From positions 17,744,226 to 17,808,225 of the forward strand of contig OZ024876.1 of NCBI GenBank assembly GCA_964017185.1: 64,000 bases of DNA, given 5' to 3'. Within the stretch, counting starts at the first letter, position 1, and the number at the start of each line of letters is the position of its first letter. This document shows, one piece after another, positions 1 to 10,079 of the stretch. The notes beneath the pieces are model-generated. The model made no database searches. It had not been told where the DNA came from and saw nothing but the letters and a program-made list of their open reading frames with translations. Origin of the DNA: Rugalucina vietnamica (lineage: Eukaryota; Mollusca; Bivalvia; Lucinida; Lucinidae). Both the position numbers and the translations under genes were made by a program.

Positions 1-800
1 AGGAGGCTCAGAGTTGATTATATTTTGGTGACCTTGACCTAATAATCAAGGTCACAAGTCCATAAAAAATGTTAAAATTAGTCTTTCCAACGCGATAACT
101 TGTAAACGAATGGATGGATTTTGACCAAACTTGTACAGAAGCATTGTTGCGAGAAGGCGCAGAGTCGGCTAGATTTTGGTGACCTTGACCTAATTTTCAA
201 GGTCACAAGTCCATAAAAAATGTTGAAATTAGTCTTTCCAACGCAGTATCTTGTAAATCAATTGACGGATTTTGACCAAACTTGCACAGAAGCATTGTTG
301 GGAGGAGGCTCAGAGTTGATTAGATTTTGGTGATCTTGACCTAATTTTCAAGGTCACGAGTCCATAAAAAATGTTGAAATTAATCTTTCCAACTCGATAA
401 CTTGTAAACCAATTGATGGATTTTGACCAAACTTGCACAGAAGCATTGTTGCGAGAAGGCTCAGAGTTGATTAGATTTCGGTGACCTTGACCTAATTTTC
501 AAGGTCACGAGTCCATAAAAAAATGTTGAAATTAGTCTTTTCACTGCAATATCTTGTAAACCAGTTGATGGATTTTGACCAAACTTGCACAGAAGCATTG
601 TTTGGAGGAGGCTCAAAGTTGATTAGATTTTGATGACCTTGACCTAATTTCCAAGGTCACGGGTCCATAAAAACTGTTGAAATTAGTTTTTCCGATACGA
701 TATCTTGTAAACTAATTGATGGATTTTGACCAAACTTGCTCAGAAGCATTGTTGTGAGGAGGTTCAGAGTTTATAAGAATTTGGTGATTGTGACCCAATT
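1..800 (+). repeat. Tandem array, about 150-bp unit, with AAGGTCA half-sites
   Basis: Five to six diverged units of about 150 bp run from the window edge to about 800 (CAGAGTTGATT starts near 9, 161, 310, 465, 612 and 768). Each unit carries TGACCTTGACCT followed by CAAGGTCAC, then a run reading like CCATAAAAAATGTTGAAATT and TTTTGACCAAACTTG. The left end lies outside the window. The arrangement resembles the tandem cores of the elements at 30934-32090 and 41030-41822, which carry a similar GACCTTGACC/AAGGTCA motif. No coding potential was seen. Confidence 0.85.
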
Positions 801-934
801 TTAGACAGGGTCCAAAACAAGTTTAAACTATCACACCTTACATGGTGTCTTCCCTAGAAAAACTTCATATCACAAGGTAACTACACTTCAATTACTAAAC
901 GGTTGGGGGGACATAGTTTTCCTCAGAAAACATT

Positions 935-1022
935 GTTTTAATTTCTGTGGCTGTACAGCCTGGTTTGTGTCGGACCTGTTTGGAAACAACATTGTTGGCT
1001 TTTCTTATGACACAGCTTATTT
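935..1022 (+). mobile_element. GAGCC-MITE, right-end fragment
   Basis: The sequence CTGTACAGCCTGGTTTGTGTCGG, followed by a CATTGTTGG and GACACAGCT end, matches the right part of the GAGCC-MITE family (see 42812-43045). It stops about a dozen bases before the TNFAIP8-like acceptor, so an ORF that reads through it starts falsely inside the MITE. Confidence 0.7.
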
Positions 1023-1034
1023 ATGTATTTTCAG

Positions 1035-1609
1035 TGGCGTCCGAGCCGGGAGCAGGCTTTGACTCCAAGGGACTGGGTCTCAGGGCGCAGAAGAAACTTC
1101 TCGGCAAAATGTCGAGTAAAAAGATCGCCAAAGTTTTCATCGATGATACCACCGCCAGGGTTCTAGATAATGCTCACAAGATTCTACGAGACTACATGCC
1201 GAGTAAGAAAGAAGCGGATAAGATTCTCAAATACATCATAAAGACAGTCGTGAAGATAGGAATATTGTATCGGAACGATCAGTTCAATAGTGACGAACTG
1301 AAACTCGCCGAATCTTTTAAGCAGAAATTCCACTCTTTAGCCATGACCGTAGTTAGTTTTTACACCGTTGATTTTACATACGACAAAGGATTTTTATCAC
1401 AGTCAGTAGAGGAATGCCGTCAACTGCTAAAAGATCTGATATCCAGACACTTGACGGACAAGTCAAAAAATCGGGTAGATATTGTGTTCCAGACCTTTAA
1501 CGATGCAACATTGATGGACACCATTTTCCAACCAGACGGAAAATATAAAGAGTACATGGATAAAATCACCACGGATATGAATACGCTGATGGATGAAGGG
1601 AGTTTGTAA
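1035..1609 (+). CDS. TNFAIP8-like (TIPE family) protein, main coding exon
   Basis: TNFAIP8/TIPE proteins are cytosolic all-alpha phospholipid-binding proteins that act in cell survival and immune regulation. This exon encodes almost the whole TIPE2-homology fold. Family-typical runs are visible: AQKKLLGKM near the start, FIDDTTARVLD, KKEADKILKYIIKTVVKIGILYR, FNSDELKLAESFKQKF, LAMTVVSFYTVDFTYD, LSQSVEECRQLL and RHLTDKSKNRVD, ending MDEGSL-stop. The acceptor TTTTCAG at 1028-1034 sits directly before TGGCGTCC. If the upstream exon ends in A, the start codon is split by the intron (A|TG) and the protein begins MASEPGAGFDSKGLG at about 191 residues, close to the family length. The 5' exon is not identified. 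Reading upstream of 1035 enters a MITE and should not be annotated as protein. No AATAAA is seen in the first 120 bases after the stop. Which TIPE paralogue this is cannot be decided. Confidence 0.9.
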
Positions 1610-1729
1610 TGATACGGTTTCCATAGCAACGAATTTCATGCAACATTCCAAGGTCAGGTGACAAGGTCATTTTAATAATGTGCAATTTCAGTGAACATGA
1701 AAATGGTGCTATCACATTGCAGCCTAAGC

Positions 1730-2030
1730 TACTCATCAGGAAAACATGTCCGTGCAATGTATACCCCCTTGAACCCCACTTTTATATAGCAAAACTGGGG
1801 TATGCAGGGGTATACCTATTTTTCTTATTTTTGCTCCAAAACGTAGATTGTGGGTACTCGTTAGAACCGCCTCGCCCGTTAGAACCGCCTCGGCGAGGCG
1901 GTTCTAACAAGTACCCACAATCTATGTTTTGAGCAAAAATAAGAAAAATGTCAAAATTTTTCTACTGAAAATTTTCATTTTCACAACCAAAAAATTTTCT
2001 GTATATTGCATGGGCGGGTTTTCGTTATGC
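1730..2030 (+). mobile_element. Palindrome MITE (family A), complete
   Basis: This is the reference copy of family A. Its ends are imperfect inverted repeats (CATCAGGAAAACATGTCCGT at the left, GGGCGGGTTTTCGTTATG at the right). The core is a large palindrome: TAGATTGTGGGTACTCGTTA, then GAACCGCCTCGGCGAGGCGGTTC, then the mirror of the first arm, bordered by TTTTTGCTCCAAAAC. In this copy the CCGCC segment is doubled. It has no coding capacity. Further copies lie near 12.0-14.2, 20.1-21.5, 26.9, 32.1, 42.0, 43.7, 50.3 and 54.3 kb. Confidence 0.85.
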
Positions 2031-2079
2031 ACAGGGAAACTTTTAGGAAGATATCTGCAGAGTATTTTTGGTTGAGTGA

Positions 2080-2312
2080 CAAATATGAACCGCAATGCGA
2101 GAAAACTGGTCTAGGGGGTTTCCGACATGGTCCGACTCAAACTGACCTGTACAGTCACAGATGAAGGCTAGAGATTTAAGAAGAAAAGGGTTTGTACTAT
2201 CCATGAAGTAAACACAAAGACACTAATCAGCTGTGCAATTACTAAACAGCTCATCTGTGTCTTTGTTTTTGCATATATGCATAAGTCCAGTTTGCTCATG
2301 ATCACAGCTTAT
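2080..2312 (-). mobile_element. GAGCC-MITE, diverged
   Basis: Reverse-oriented, decayed copy: GCGAGAAAACTGGTC, GACCTGTACAGTCACAGA, a weak central fold and GCTCATGATCACAGCT at the end. Confidence 0.65.
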
Positions 2313-2454
2313 ATATATAATGTCTATAATGTGAAATGGCTGTGCTGTTGTTAGAATATCAGTTAAATCATGTAACTATGCAAACAGCGGATAGTTAATT
2401 TTTAGTTGATTAGCATCTTGTCGAATTTGCAAGTTGAATGAACAGCAGCTAACG

Positions 2455-2877
2455 CCTAGTTTCCACAGACAATTTTGCTTTGACAAAGTAGGTTTGTTGC
2501 AGAAGAATATGCTCGTGTAAACTCAATTCTGTGGCGAAGTTTCATTGTCAGATATCTGTGACAAAGTAGTATAAGTAATATTTGCTATGCGTGAACACAA
2601 ACTCATTGCCAAAGTATCTGTGACAAAGAATCTTCGTCACTGCTGTGACTGGTGTGGGTTCGAGCCCCGCTCTGGCCATATGTGAGACAAGCCAAGTTCT
2701 GCTTGCGGGTGTGTCAGGTGGTTTTTCTCGGGGTTCTCCCGTTTTCGCCCCACCTACTGATTGGCCCGTCTCATATGAGCTGAAATAATCTTGAAAGGGA
2801 CGTAAAACTGAATTAAAAAAAAAAAAAAAAGAATCTTCGTCAAAGAAACACTGTCCGTGGAGACGCGGCCTTAATTC
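2455..2877. mobile_element. MITE with GGCCGCGTCTCCAC-type ends, interrupted by a SINE
   Basis: The left end AACGCCTAGTTTCCACAGAC and the inverted right end (reverse complement AAGGCCGCGTCTCCACGGAC) form imperfect terminal repeats. Internal copies of TCTGTGACAAAG repeat. The SINE at 2640-2830 is inserted in it. Confidence 0.6.
2640..2830 (+). mobile_element. tRNA-derived SINE, 5'-truncated, with target duplication
   Basis: This copy begins just before the B box (GGGTTCGAGCCCC) and runs through the family body (GAGACAAGCCAAGTTCTGC, GGCCCGTCTCATATGAGC) to GGGACGTAAAACTGAATT and a poly(A) tail. GAATCTTCGTCA occurs on both sides (2628-2639 and 2831-2842), a clear target-site duplication left by LINE-type retroposition. 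Confidence 0.85.
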
Positions 2878-2931
2878 TAGTCATGCTTTGCTGCAACTTG
2901 CTGTTATGCATAAAAAACAACACTAATTGAG

Positions 2932-3162
2932 CCTTAGCATGAGAAAACCAACAACATGCATAGTCAAAAACAAAGGCACAGATCAGCTGTGCAGTAACTG
3001 CACAGCTGATTAGTTTCTTTGTTATTGCTACATACATAGTGCAATCCCTCTTCTTAAATCGGAAATGTCAAGCTTCTAGCCTATTACTATGACTGTACAG
3101 GCTGGTTTGTGTAGGACCTGGTTGTAAACAAAAATTGTTTATTTTCTCACATGGTGGCTCAT
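2932..3162 (+). mobile_element. GAGCC-MITE
   Basis: Near-complete forward copy with central palindrome GATCAGCTGTGCAGTAACTG and both ends (GAGCCTTAGCATGAGAAAAC, CACATGGTGGCTC). Confidence 0.8.
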
Positions 3163-3250
3163 TATTTTCATACTTTTCATACAGATGGCACAGTTATTGA
3201 GTTATCAGTATAGACAATCAGAATACCTTGTGGTCCCAGCAAAGATGATT

Positions 3251-3485
3251 GAGCCTTCGTGTGACATAACCAACATTCTGGGTTTCCGACCAGGTCCGAC
3301 ACAAACCAGACTGTACAGTTATAGAAGCAGGCTAAAAGCTGGAAATTTCAGATTTAAGAATAAGAAGGATTGTACTAGCCCTGTAGCAAAAACAAAGGCG
3401 CTGACCGGCTTCGCAGTAACTGCTAAGCTGATCTGCGTTTTTGTTTTCGCATATGCAAAATGTTGGTATTCTCATGAGGCTGCTC
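3251..3485 (-). mobile_element. GAGCC-MITE
   Basis: Near-complete reverse copy, 90 bp from the previous one, with GAGCCTTCGTGTGACATAAC and CTCATGAGGCTGCTC ends. Confidence 0.8.
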
Positions 3486-3580
3486 AAATGGAATGTGGAA
3501 GCTGCTCTTACCCTAGATAGCCAGAGATTTTATGTCTACTTGCTCACCGAAACCTTCCAAGTGCTTTACTTTAAATGTTT

Positions 3581-3809
3581 TTAACCCATATTTGACGAAT
3601 GGACTTTCCCATTGCTATCATTTGGATGAGTCCACTTTCATTTTGAGGGACATCAGAAGTGATTTTGAATTTTTAACACATTTTTCGATGAAATTCCTCT
3701 AAGCAAACAGAATAGCCCCAGATGGGACGCCGCTTTTTGCGGCGTCACATCTGGGGCTATTCTGTTTGCCTATGTCCCATAAAAAGGATGCCAGGCATAA
3801 ATGAGTTAA
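3581..3809 (+). mobile_element. TTAA-flanked hairpin MITE (piggyBac-like)
   Basis: Both ends are TTAA (3581-3584 and 3806-3809), with short inverted ends (CCCATATTTGACGAA at the left; the reverse complement of the right end reads CTCATTTATGCC). Inside is a strong hairpin: AGAATAGCCCCAGATG, GACGCCGC, a short T-rich loop and the mirror arm (about 3709-3769). A TTAA target is typical of piggyBac-type elements, and there is no transposase. Sister copies lie at 28953, 29554, 36454 and 44178. Confidence 0.75.
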
Positions 3810-3974
3810 GGAGGAATATTGTGAATGAACCCAAATCTGATTGTATTGTTGCATGAATGTTTTGTACACACATGCTTTTTTTTTTGAAAACTTTATAGAA
3901 TATTTTGTATGATTCCCAAGAGAAAAACAAATTTTAACTTTGCTTAATCTATCATATTGTATCCATATCATAGG

Positions 3975-4095
3975 AAAACTGGCTATTGACATACATGAAA
4001 GCAAAGACAGTTCATGGCCTTTGTTTTCGCTTCATGGTACATTATACAAACCCTCTTCATTCTGTGACTGTTCAGACAAGTTTTCTTATGAAATG
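3975..4095 (+). mobile_element. GAGCC-MITE, remnant
   Basis: Only the centre (GCAAAGACAG, CCTTTGTTTTCGCTTCATGG) and CTGTGACTGTTCAGACA are recognisable. Confidence 0.45.
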
Positions 4096-4257
4096 GCTAG
4101 TATGGTCTTCTGAGAACTTATCTTAGTTTTGATTGAAATTTAGCAGGTATGCTTTTAAAAGTTTTATTTTGTCTGATTGTGTATAAATAAATATTGAGCA
4201 AATAACCATGTCCAAAAAAACCATGACAAACTGTATTTTGGGAAAAATTGCTTTGTT

Positions 4258-4445
4258 TGTGTTGAGGCTTAACATCCCAGTCAACAATTTTTCAGTCATG
4301 TCGGGACAGAGCCAACGCTTCCTGGGTTTAACCAGTACTGTGGGAAGTTAATTTGTCTTGCTCAAGGACACAACACGGTGACGCCTGTGGGGATTGAACC
4401 CAGGACCTCTCGATTCGGAGTACGATTTGGGAAAAAGTGGCCCAA
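4258..4445 (-). mobile_element. Second SINE-like element with CCTTGAGCAAGAC box
   Basis: On the minus strand a tRNA B-box-like GGGTTCAATCCCC is followed by GTGTCCTTGAGCAAGACA and CTTCCCACAGTACTGG. The order, a tRNA-like part and then the CTTGAGCAAG box, is seen in V-type SINEs. Related pieces occur near 29.9, 30.2 and 35.1 kb. Confidence 0.5.
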
Positions 4446-4687
4446 TCAGGGTTCCAGACCAAGTCTGACGTAAACCTATTGTATGTGGCCTCCATTGGCC
4501 ACAATTCCACCTGTCTGCCTAGTTCTTAACAGACCTTTTAGCATTTTGTATACTTCAACAAGGATTGACTTTCAAAAAATATGTGTCAAAAGAAAGCTTA
4601 CAGTTAATGACTATCAGTTCTAAATGACTGATTTCAATGCTAAATTAAATCTATTTTGATCATGCAAGAGCAGCAGCACTATCATAT

Positions 4688-4922
4688 GAGCCACATTGCG
4701 AGAAAACTGGATATTTGCCTGTGCGAAAACAATGGCACAGATCAGCTTCGAAGTAACTGCGACGCTGATCAGTGCCTTTGTTTTTGCTACTCGGATAGTG
4801 CAATTCCTCTTCTTCTTAAATCCGAAATTTCAAGCTTCTAGCCTGCTTCTGTTACTTTACAAGTCGGTTTGTGTCAGACCTGGTTGGAAATCTTGAAGAC
4901 CGGTTTTCTCGCATCGTGGCTC
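4688..4922 (+). mobile_element. GAGCC-MITE, with ATAT target duplication
   Basis: Complete forward copy, GAGCC to GGCTC, flanked by ATAT on both sides (4684-4687 and 4923-4926). Confidence 0.85.
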
Positions 4923-5261
4923 ATATAATAGCGCACTTTTCCCTTATTTCCGGTGCTTAACGGCTCACCAACTCTTGACATACCTCGCGCTGTGAAGTCA
5001 CCGCGCAGCGTGCAGATGTGATGTTTGATGCAAATAAAAACTGCACAGCCAAAGACTCAGTTGCTTAAGCATTGGAGTAAAGACTAAGGGGGTAGAAAGA
5101 CTATGCACCATCTTAGGAGGGAACAAAAAGGAGATGTGCCTGGTAAAATTTTTATGAACAGAATAATCGCATAATGCCCTGTATGTTTGGAATATTCAGC
5201 AAATTTTCATATTTAATCTAAAAGATAGTTAAATAGCCATTGTCATTATATATAAATAAGC

Positions 5262-5493
5262 CGCGAAGCGAGAAAACCGGTCTTCGGGGTTTCCGACCAG
5301 GTCTGACACAAACTGAACTGTACAGTCACAGAAGCAGGCTTGAAGCTTGAAATTTCAGATTTAAGAAGAAGAGAAACTGTACTATCAGTATAGTGAAAAC
5401 AAAGGCGCTGATCAGCTTCGCAGTTACTGTGAAGCTGATCTGTGCCTTTGTTTTTGCAAAGGCGAAAAATCTGGTTTTCTCATGATGCGGCTC
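5262..5493 (-). mobile_element. GAGCC-MITE
   Basis: Near-complete reverse copy (GCCGCGAAGCGAGAAAACC to TCATGATGCGGCTC) with central fold GATCAGCTTCGCAGTTACTG. Confidence 0.8.
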
Positions 5494-5499
5494 AAACAA

Positions 5500-6105
5500 G
5501 CTAGGATACAATAAGATGTTCCTAAACATGTCACCCTATGTAACAATATTTAAAGAAAGATTTAGAATTTTAATGAGCTTATGTTTGTTAAATATGCTAA
5601 TTCTGCGTATCAGCCAGTTTATGAGAAAGCAATTCAAAAGAATTAGATCAGCTCCGCTACACTTCGGTACCTCGTTCCAGTTCACTGACAGCTAAGCAGC
5701 TCTTTGTTATTTTGCTATCAACCGTATTATTTTTGTTATATATTTGTACCAGTAACGCAGATCTTCCAGTAAACATGTAACATTGCCTAAAATGTTTAAT
5801 GTAAAAAAAAACAAATGATTTTCGACTGAGTTGCTAAATTCTACAGTAGTCTCCCCTGATCTATTTATAGACATCTTTGAAATTTTCCATGAAAAAAAAA
5901 AAAGAAGTATTTTATGATTCTGCGTACTTTAACAACTAGAATATTTATAATTTATGTCATATATACTAGAAAAGATCTAACATAAGTTAAAATAACACAG
6001 TTTTGCAATTTTGCTGAATTTTCATTTTCAACCAAGGGCTGAATAGATCCCATTACAGACGGTATGGAGAGGTTTAAAGGAATACCGATGGAAGTATTCC
6101 ATCTA
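5500..6105. other. AT-rich stretch, nothing recognised
   Basis: No gene, tandem repeat or terminal-repeat structure was seen here. Confidence 0.5.
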
Positions 6106-6120
6106 CAAAAGAATAGCATG

Positions 6121-6358
6121 GCGACCCCCGTGGCCGAGCGGTTAAGAGTGCTGTTTCTATTATTAAATCACTCGATCGTCTCACCACTGTCTGGTGTGAG
6201 TTCGAGCCCCGAACTGGCCACATGTGAGACAAGCCAAGTTCTGCTTGCGGGTATGCCAGGTGGTTTTTCTCTGGGTTCTCCCATTTTCGCCCACCTACTG
6301 ATTGGCTCGTCTCATATGAGCTGAAATAATCTTGAAATGGATGTAAAACTGAATAAAA
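6121..6358 (+). mobile_element. tRNA-derived SINE, full length, with target duplication
   Basis: The best copy of the SINE family. It has an A box (TGGCCGAGCGGTTAAGAG, the tRNA-Ser/Leu type), a B box (GAGTTCGAGCCCC), a tRNA-unrelated body (GACAAGCCAAGTTCTGCTTG, GGTTTTTCTCTGGGTTCTCC) and a 3' end GATGTAAAACTGAATAAAAA. AAAAGAATAGCATG occurs on both sides (6107-6120 and 6359-6372), so this copy is recent enough to keep a 14-bp duplication. The related 3' end GACGTTAAACTGAAT of the copy at 15565 suggests mobilisation by a partner LINE. It is not a functional tRNA gene. Confidence 0.9.
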
Positions 6359-6675
6359 AAAAGAATAGCATGACTAGTGTCTGTACTGTTTGTGTACTTT
6401 ATAGACACATATCCATGTACAACATAGATCTCTAGTTTCAAGTCTTTTAAGGCATTAACTGACAGTCTTTGTAGCTTTGTATTTGATTGTGTAGATTCAT
6501 ATAAGATTAGTTGTTTTGTTGTTTTTTTTCCAAAACTTCTTTTAATTAAAATTTAATGACATTGGTCATGGATCAAATAGAAAATATCTAATTTTTTAAG
6601 GTATGCATATGCATAATTTTGTTTAGTTTTATGCGACTTTGATGGTTTGAATGAAATATTCCGAAATTTAATATA

Positions 6676-7265
6676 CAGTCGAGTCCTCTAACATTGCGCA
6701 GCCCGCAACATTGCGCACCTGGCATGCCAACCAGATTTCAAACAATTTTGGACTACCAGTGTTATTTTCTCGTTTGTTACATCAACAAGAGTGTGCAAGA
6801 TTAATTTGAAGACAAAAATGATTTTCCTTCCATTCTGATTGAACAATTTAGCACCATTACGTGATTTTCTTTAATTTTGAAATACTGGGTGGTGACATTT
6901 TTGTGCCATCATAGACAGTGTGATTTTCTCTTTATCTTCTTGTTAGTAATTTGTTACATGGCTTTCATACATGTTGACAGAAATGCAACTGCTGTGAATA
7001 AATTGCAAGTTTCTATAAAATATACATTTGATTTGGAAGTGCGCAATGTTAGGGGACAAATTGCCTCTATTTTTTTCCAAGGGGTTCATATGTTTCAGCC
7101 ACGATATTTCTATAGCTGATGGGAATTGCTAACATTTTATGTTATGATATTATGATTATTGAATCACTAAAAAGTCTCATGGTAAGTCATGTTAGTCAGC
7201 GTTTATATTTCACGTCTGATCAGGCATGAAATACCTTAGGTGCGCAATGTTACCGGACTACACCG
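6676..7265. mobile_element. pogo/Tc1-mariner-like MITE with TA duplication
   Basis: The ends are inverted repeats matching at 20 of 25 positions: CAGTCGAGTCCTCTAACATT followed by GCGCA at the left, and CGGTGTAGTCCGGTAACATT followed by GCGCA as the reverse complement of the right. TA is present on both sides. The CAGT start and TA target fit pogo/Tigger-type elements. An internal GTGCGCAATGTTAGGGG repeats part of the end. It carries no transposase. Confidence 0.75.
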
Positions 7266-7422
7266 TATCTATTTTATTATATATCAAAAGCAAGCTTTAT
7301 AATGATTTGAAGCCAGCTGAATACATAACAATATGTGTTTCAGTCATCAAGTGCAGCTTGTCTACTACTTAAACAAAGCTACATGATGCAGTTTATATTT
7401 GTCATAGTGTTCGTACAAAATT

Positions 7423-7648
7423 GAGCCGTCTCGTGGGAAAACCAACAATGTGATTTCCGAACAGGTCCGACACAAATCAGGTTGTACAGTCACAGAAGCA
7501 GAGAAGCAGGCTAGAAGCTTGTAATTTCGGATTTAAGAAGAAGGGGAACTGAACTATCCTTGTAGCGAAAACAAAGACACAGATCGGTTTCACGGTAACC
7601 GCGAAGCTTTTTGGCATTCAGATTGTTGGTTTTGTCATGAGGTGGCTC
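7423..7648 (-). mobile_element. GAGCC-MITE, with AAATT flank duplication
   Basis: Complete reverse copy. AAATT flanks both ends (7418-7422 and 7649-7653). Confidence 0.85.
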
Positions 7649-7877
7649 AAATTTGTGTTTAAGGAAGTACAAGCTACTTGTAATATTGATAACCAAACCA
7701 CTACAAAACCAACATCCCAACATACAAGTAAGTGCCCATTGAAGATGTAGATCAGTCTGGACATTCAGTGAGCTAGAACAGTCAACTCAAACTGTGATCT
7801 GATAAGCAGCACAGGTTATCTGTATCATCAGATGGATGCCCATACTGATCTGCATCTTCTGTAGAGATACATGTTTA

Positions 7878-8185
7878 TGCACTAGTCATTTGTAACCACA
7901 GCCCCTCCAGGCCAGGGGAATAGCGGGGACTTTGACTTTTTTGTCCAGCAAATCCCTGCTAAAAGTCCCACCCTGCGGGGACTGTTCGTTGGTAAAACCA
8001 CTGCTGTTTTCCCCGCAGCCTGCTATATTTTCATTTCACGGCCCTGTTTGCCTATATAAAGCAAACCCCGGGTATTTTCCGTGCACTGCCGTGGCAAAAC
8101 TTTGGTCAAAGCCCCATTCATTTTTACAGCTATCCCCCGCCCTTCCCCGGGCCTGGGGGACCAGTGGTTACAAATGACTAGTGCA
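7878..8185. mobile_element. MITE with 22-bp perfect terminal inverted repeats
   Basis: TGCACTAGTCATTTGTAACC plus AC at 7878 is the exact reverse complement of the last 22 bases. The interior is GC-rich, with repeated GGGGAC/GTCCCC motifs able to fold. A decayed copy in the other direction lies at 63640-63880, and a 20-bp end fragment lies near 36833. Confidence 0.8.
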
Positions 8186-8299
8186 CTAGAAAGGTTTATG
8201 AAAGTGTTATAAATTGTTATACAAACTTCCCTGCTTCAAGTAGGCCATTTTAGCTGTCGAACAAAGGAAGATTTTTTATCATAAAGGAAAACTAGATTT

Positions 8300-8375
8300 T
8301 TAAAGTGGACATTTCCATCCTTAAGATTGGACGAGTCCATTTTTCATTTGGAAAATCCTATCTTGTTGAGTGGAG
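8300..8375. mobile_element. TTAA-MITE fragment
   Basis: The sequence GTGGACATTTCCATCCTTAA and GGACGAGTCCATTTTTCATTT matches part of the TTAA-flanked hairpin family (3581-3809). Confidence 0.4.
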
Positions 8376-8402
8376 TGTGGTGGACTAGTGGTTGAGTACA
8401 GG

Positions 8403-8643
8403 GCCCGAGGTTTTGAAACTTTTTTAATGCTTAGCAGAGCTGAGACTAAAATTTTTCCTGCTGATAAATGTTAAAAATGCCAACAATTGTTGGCATTTTA
8501 ACATTTTATCAGCAGGATAAATGACAGGCTTTAATGATCTAAACCAAAAAATTCAATTTATTTAGGCTATTTCTATTTTTATGAGCAGTTTAAATTTCAT
8601 GCTCAGCTGAGTTGAGCATGGAAAAAGTTTTATAACCTCAAGG
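8403..8643 (+). mobile_element. AGCTGAG fold-back MITE (family C)
   Basis: Reference for family C. Long inverted ends (GAGGTTTTGAAACTTTTTTA with AGCAGAGCTGAGAC against the mirror CTCAGCTGAGTTGAGCATGG and TTATAACCTC) enclose a near-perfect central palindrome built on AAAATGCCAACAATTGTTGGCATTTT. Other copies lie at 8702, 15892, 35281, 39324 and 51903. Confidence 0.8.
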
Positions 8644-8701
8644 CCAGGACTCCAGAGCAAGACATCCTGGTTTGGCAACCTACCTCTGCCAAGGAGTGTC
8701 C

Positions 8702-8915
8702 AGGCCCCAAGGTTTTAAAACTTTTTACATGCTCAACTCAGATGAGCATAAAATTTGAACTGCTCATAAATACTGAAATAGTCCAAATAAATTGAAATTT
8801 CAGGTTTAGATCACCAAAGCCAGTAATTTATCCTGCTCATGAATGTCATGAATCTTAACATTTATGAGCGGGATAAATTTTAGTCTCAGCTGAGCTGAGC
8901 ACGAAAAAAGTTTAA
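8702..8915 (-). mobile_element. AGCTGAG fold-back MITE (family C)
   Basis: Second copy 60 bp after the first. The central palindrome is partly replaced (CTCATGAATGTCATGAATC). Confidence 0.75.
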
Positions 8916-9248
8916 AAAAGCCATAATCATATAATCAAATCAAAACAAAAAAAAAACACACACACAATGTTGTTGCTGTGTACTGCTCTGTGTGCATGTG
9001 TGCGTGCAGAGGGGGGCATCCTTGATATCGACAATGTTTTTCAATTTAATCCATGCGTAACAGTCAAAATACAGATATATTTTATGTACTATGTACATGT
9101 ATTATAATATTATATGGGCTACATCAACAAATTAAACCACCAGCAAGTATTAATGTAATAAGGACACAAACTGTCTAGCTGTTTCTCTAGGCAGACAGGC
9201 GGCAAAAGAAAAATGTTCCAGCTCATGTTCATTGCAGATGAAAATTTT

Positions 9249-9330
9249 TGCAGGCTGGTCTGTATTGTCGATATGTAAGTTGGTTCATAAATTGTTTTCC
9301 GTTTGCATTATGAGATGGCTCAATTATCAC
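9249..9330 (+). mobile_element. GAGCC-MITE, right-end fragment
   Basis: Fragment ending GCATTATGAGATGGCTC. Confidence 0.5.
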
Positions 9331-9389
9331 ATAATAATCATATATACCTGTAATGCATGTTACGTCAACTAGAACAAATTTAGCGGCTA

Positions 9390-9607
9390 TGTCAAATGAA
9401 AACCTGTGGTTTGCGACCAGGTCTGACTCAACAGGGCTATACTGCCACAGAAGATGGTTAAATGCTTGAACATTCAGATTTGAGAAGAGGGAATTTCTAT
9501 CAATGAAGAGAAACAAAAGTGCTGATCGGCTGTGCAGTTACTGCACAGCTGATCTGCATCTTTGTTTTTGAATATACGAAAAAGCCAGTTTTATCATGAC
9601 ACAGCTC
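9390..9607 (-). mobile_element. GAGCC-MITE
   Basis: Reverse copy with palindrome CTGTGCAGTTACTGCACAG and end ATCATGACACAGCTC. The left end is decayed. Confidence 0.7.
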
Positions 9608-9698
9608 AAATTGTAGGACAGCCTACAAGTGATTTCACAAATGTAAAAGATGAGTTCACAAAAAATATACATGTAACAAACAAGTTTACATAAAATGA

Positions 9699-9946
9699 GC
9701 CACGGCACGAGCAAACAGGTCATCAGGTCTCACTAGTCACAGAAAAGGGAAAAAAGCTTGAAATTTGGATTAAAATAGAAGTTTTGTACTATCTGTATAG
9801 CAAAAACAAAAGCGCTCATGATCTGCGTCTTTGTTTTCACTACACGAATAATACAATTCCTCTACATTCCAGCATCTAGCTTGTAGAGCTCCGTTTGTGT
9901 TGGACCTGTTCGGAAACCTGGAGACTGGTTTTCTCGCGTCACGATT
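9699..9946 (+). mobile_element. GAGCC-MITE, diverged
   Basis: Begins GAGCCACGGCACGAGCAAAC and ends CGCGTCACGATTC. The left part resembles the reverse form and the right part the forward form, so it may be a rearranged copy. Confidence 0.6.
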
Positions 9947-10079
9947 CATTTATATTTGGTCATGATGAGACTCGAAGAGCATATGTGCATTAGGCAAAAT
10001 TTAGATATTTAGAATGTTATAAGCTTGCCCAGTCAACAGTGTCGGTTTGACGGGCAGTTTACTATATAAAAGTTGAAAT

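Noticed and set aside
947-1034. N-terminal extension of the TNFAIP8-like protein
   Set aside because: The sequence is a GAGCC-MITE end followed by a splice acceptor, so not coding.
9001-9240. Possible element around the GTGTGCATGTGTGCGTGC run
   Set aside because: Only simple-sequence character is visible. No borders could be found.
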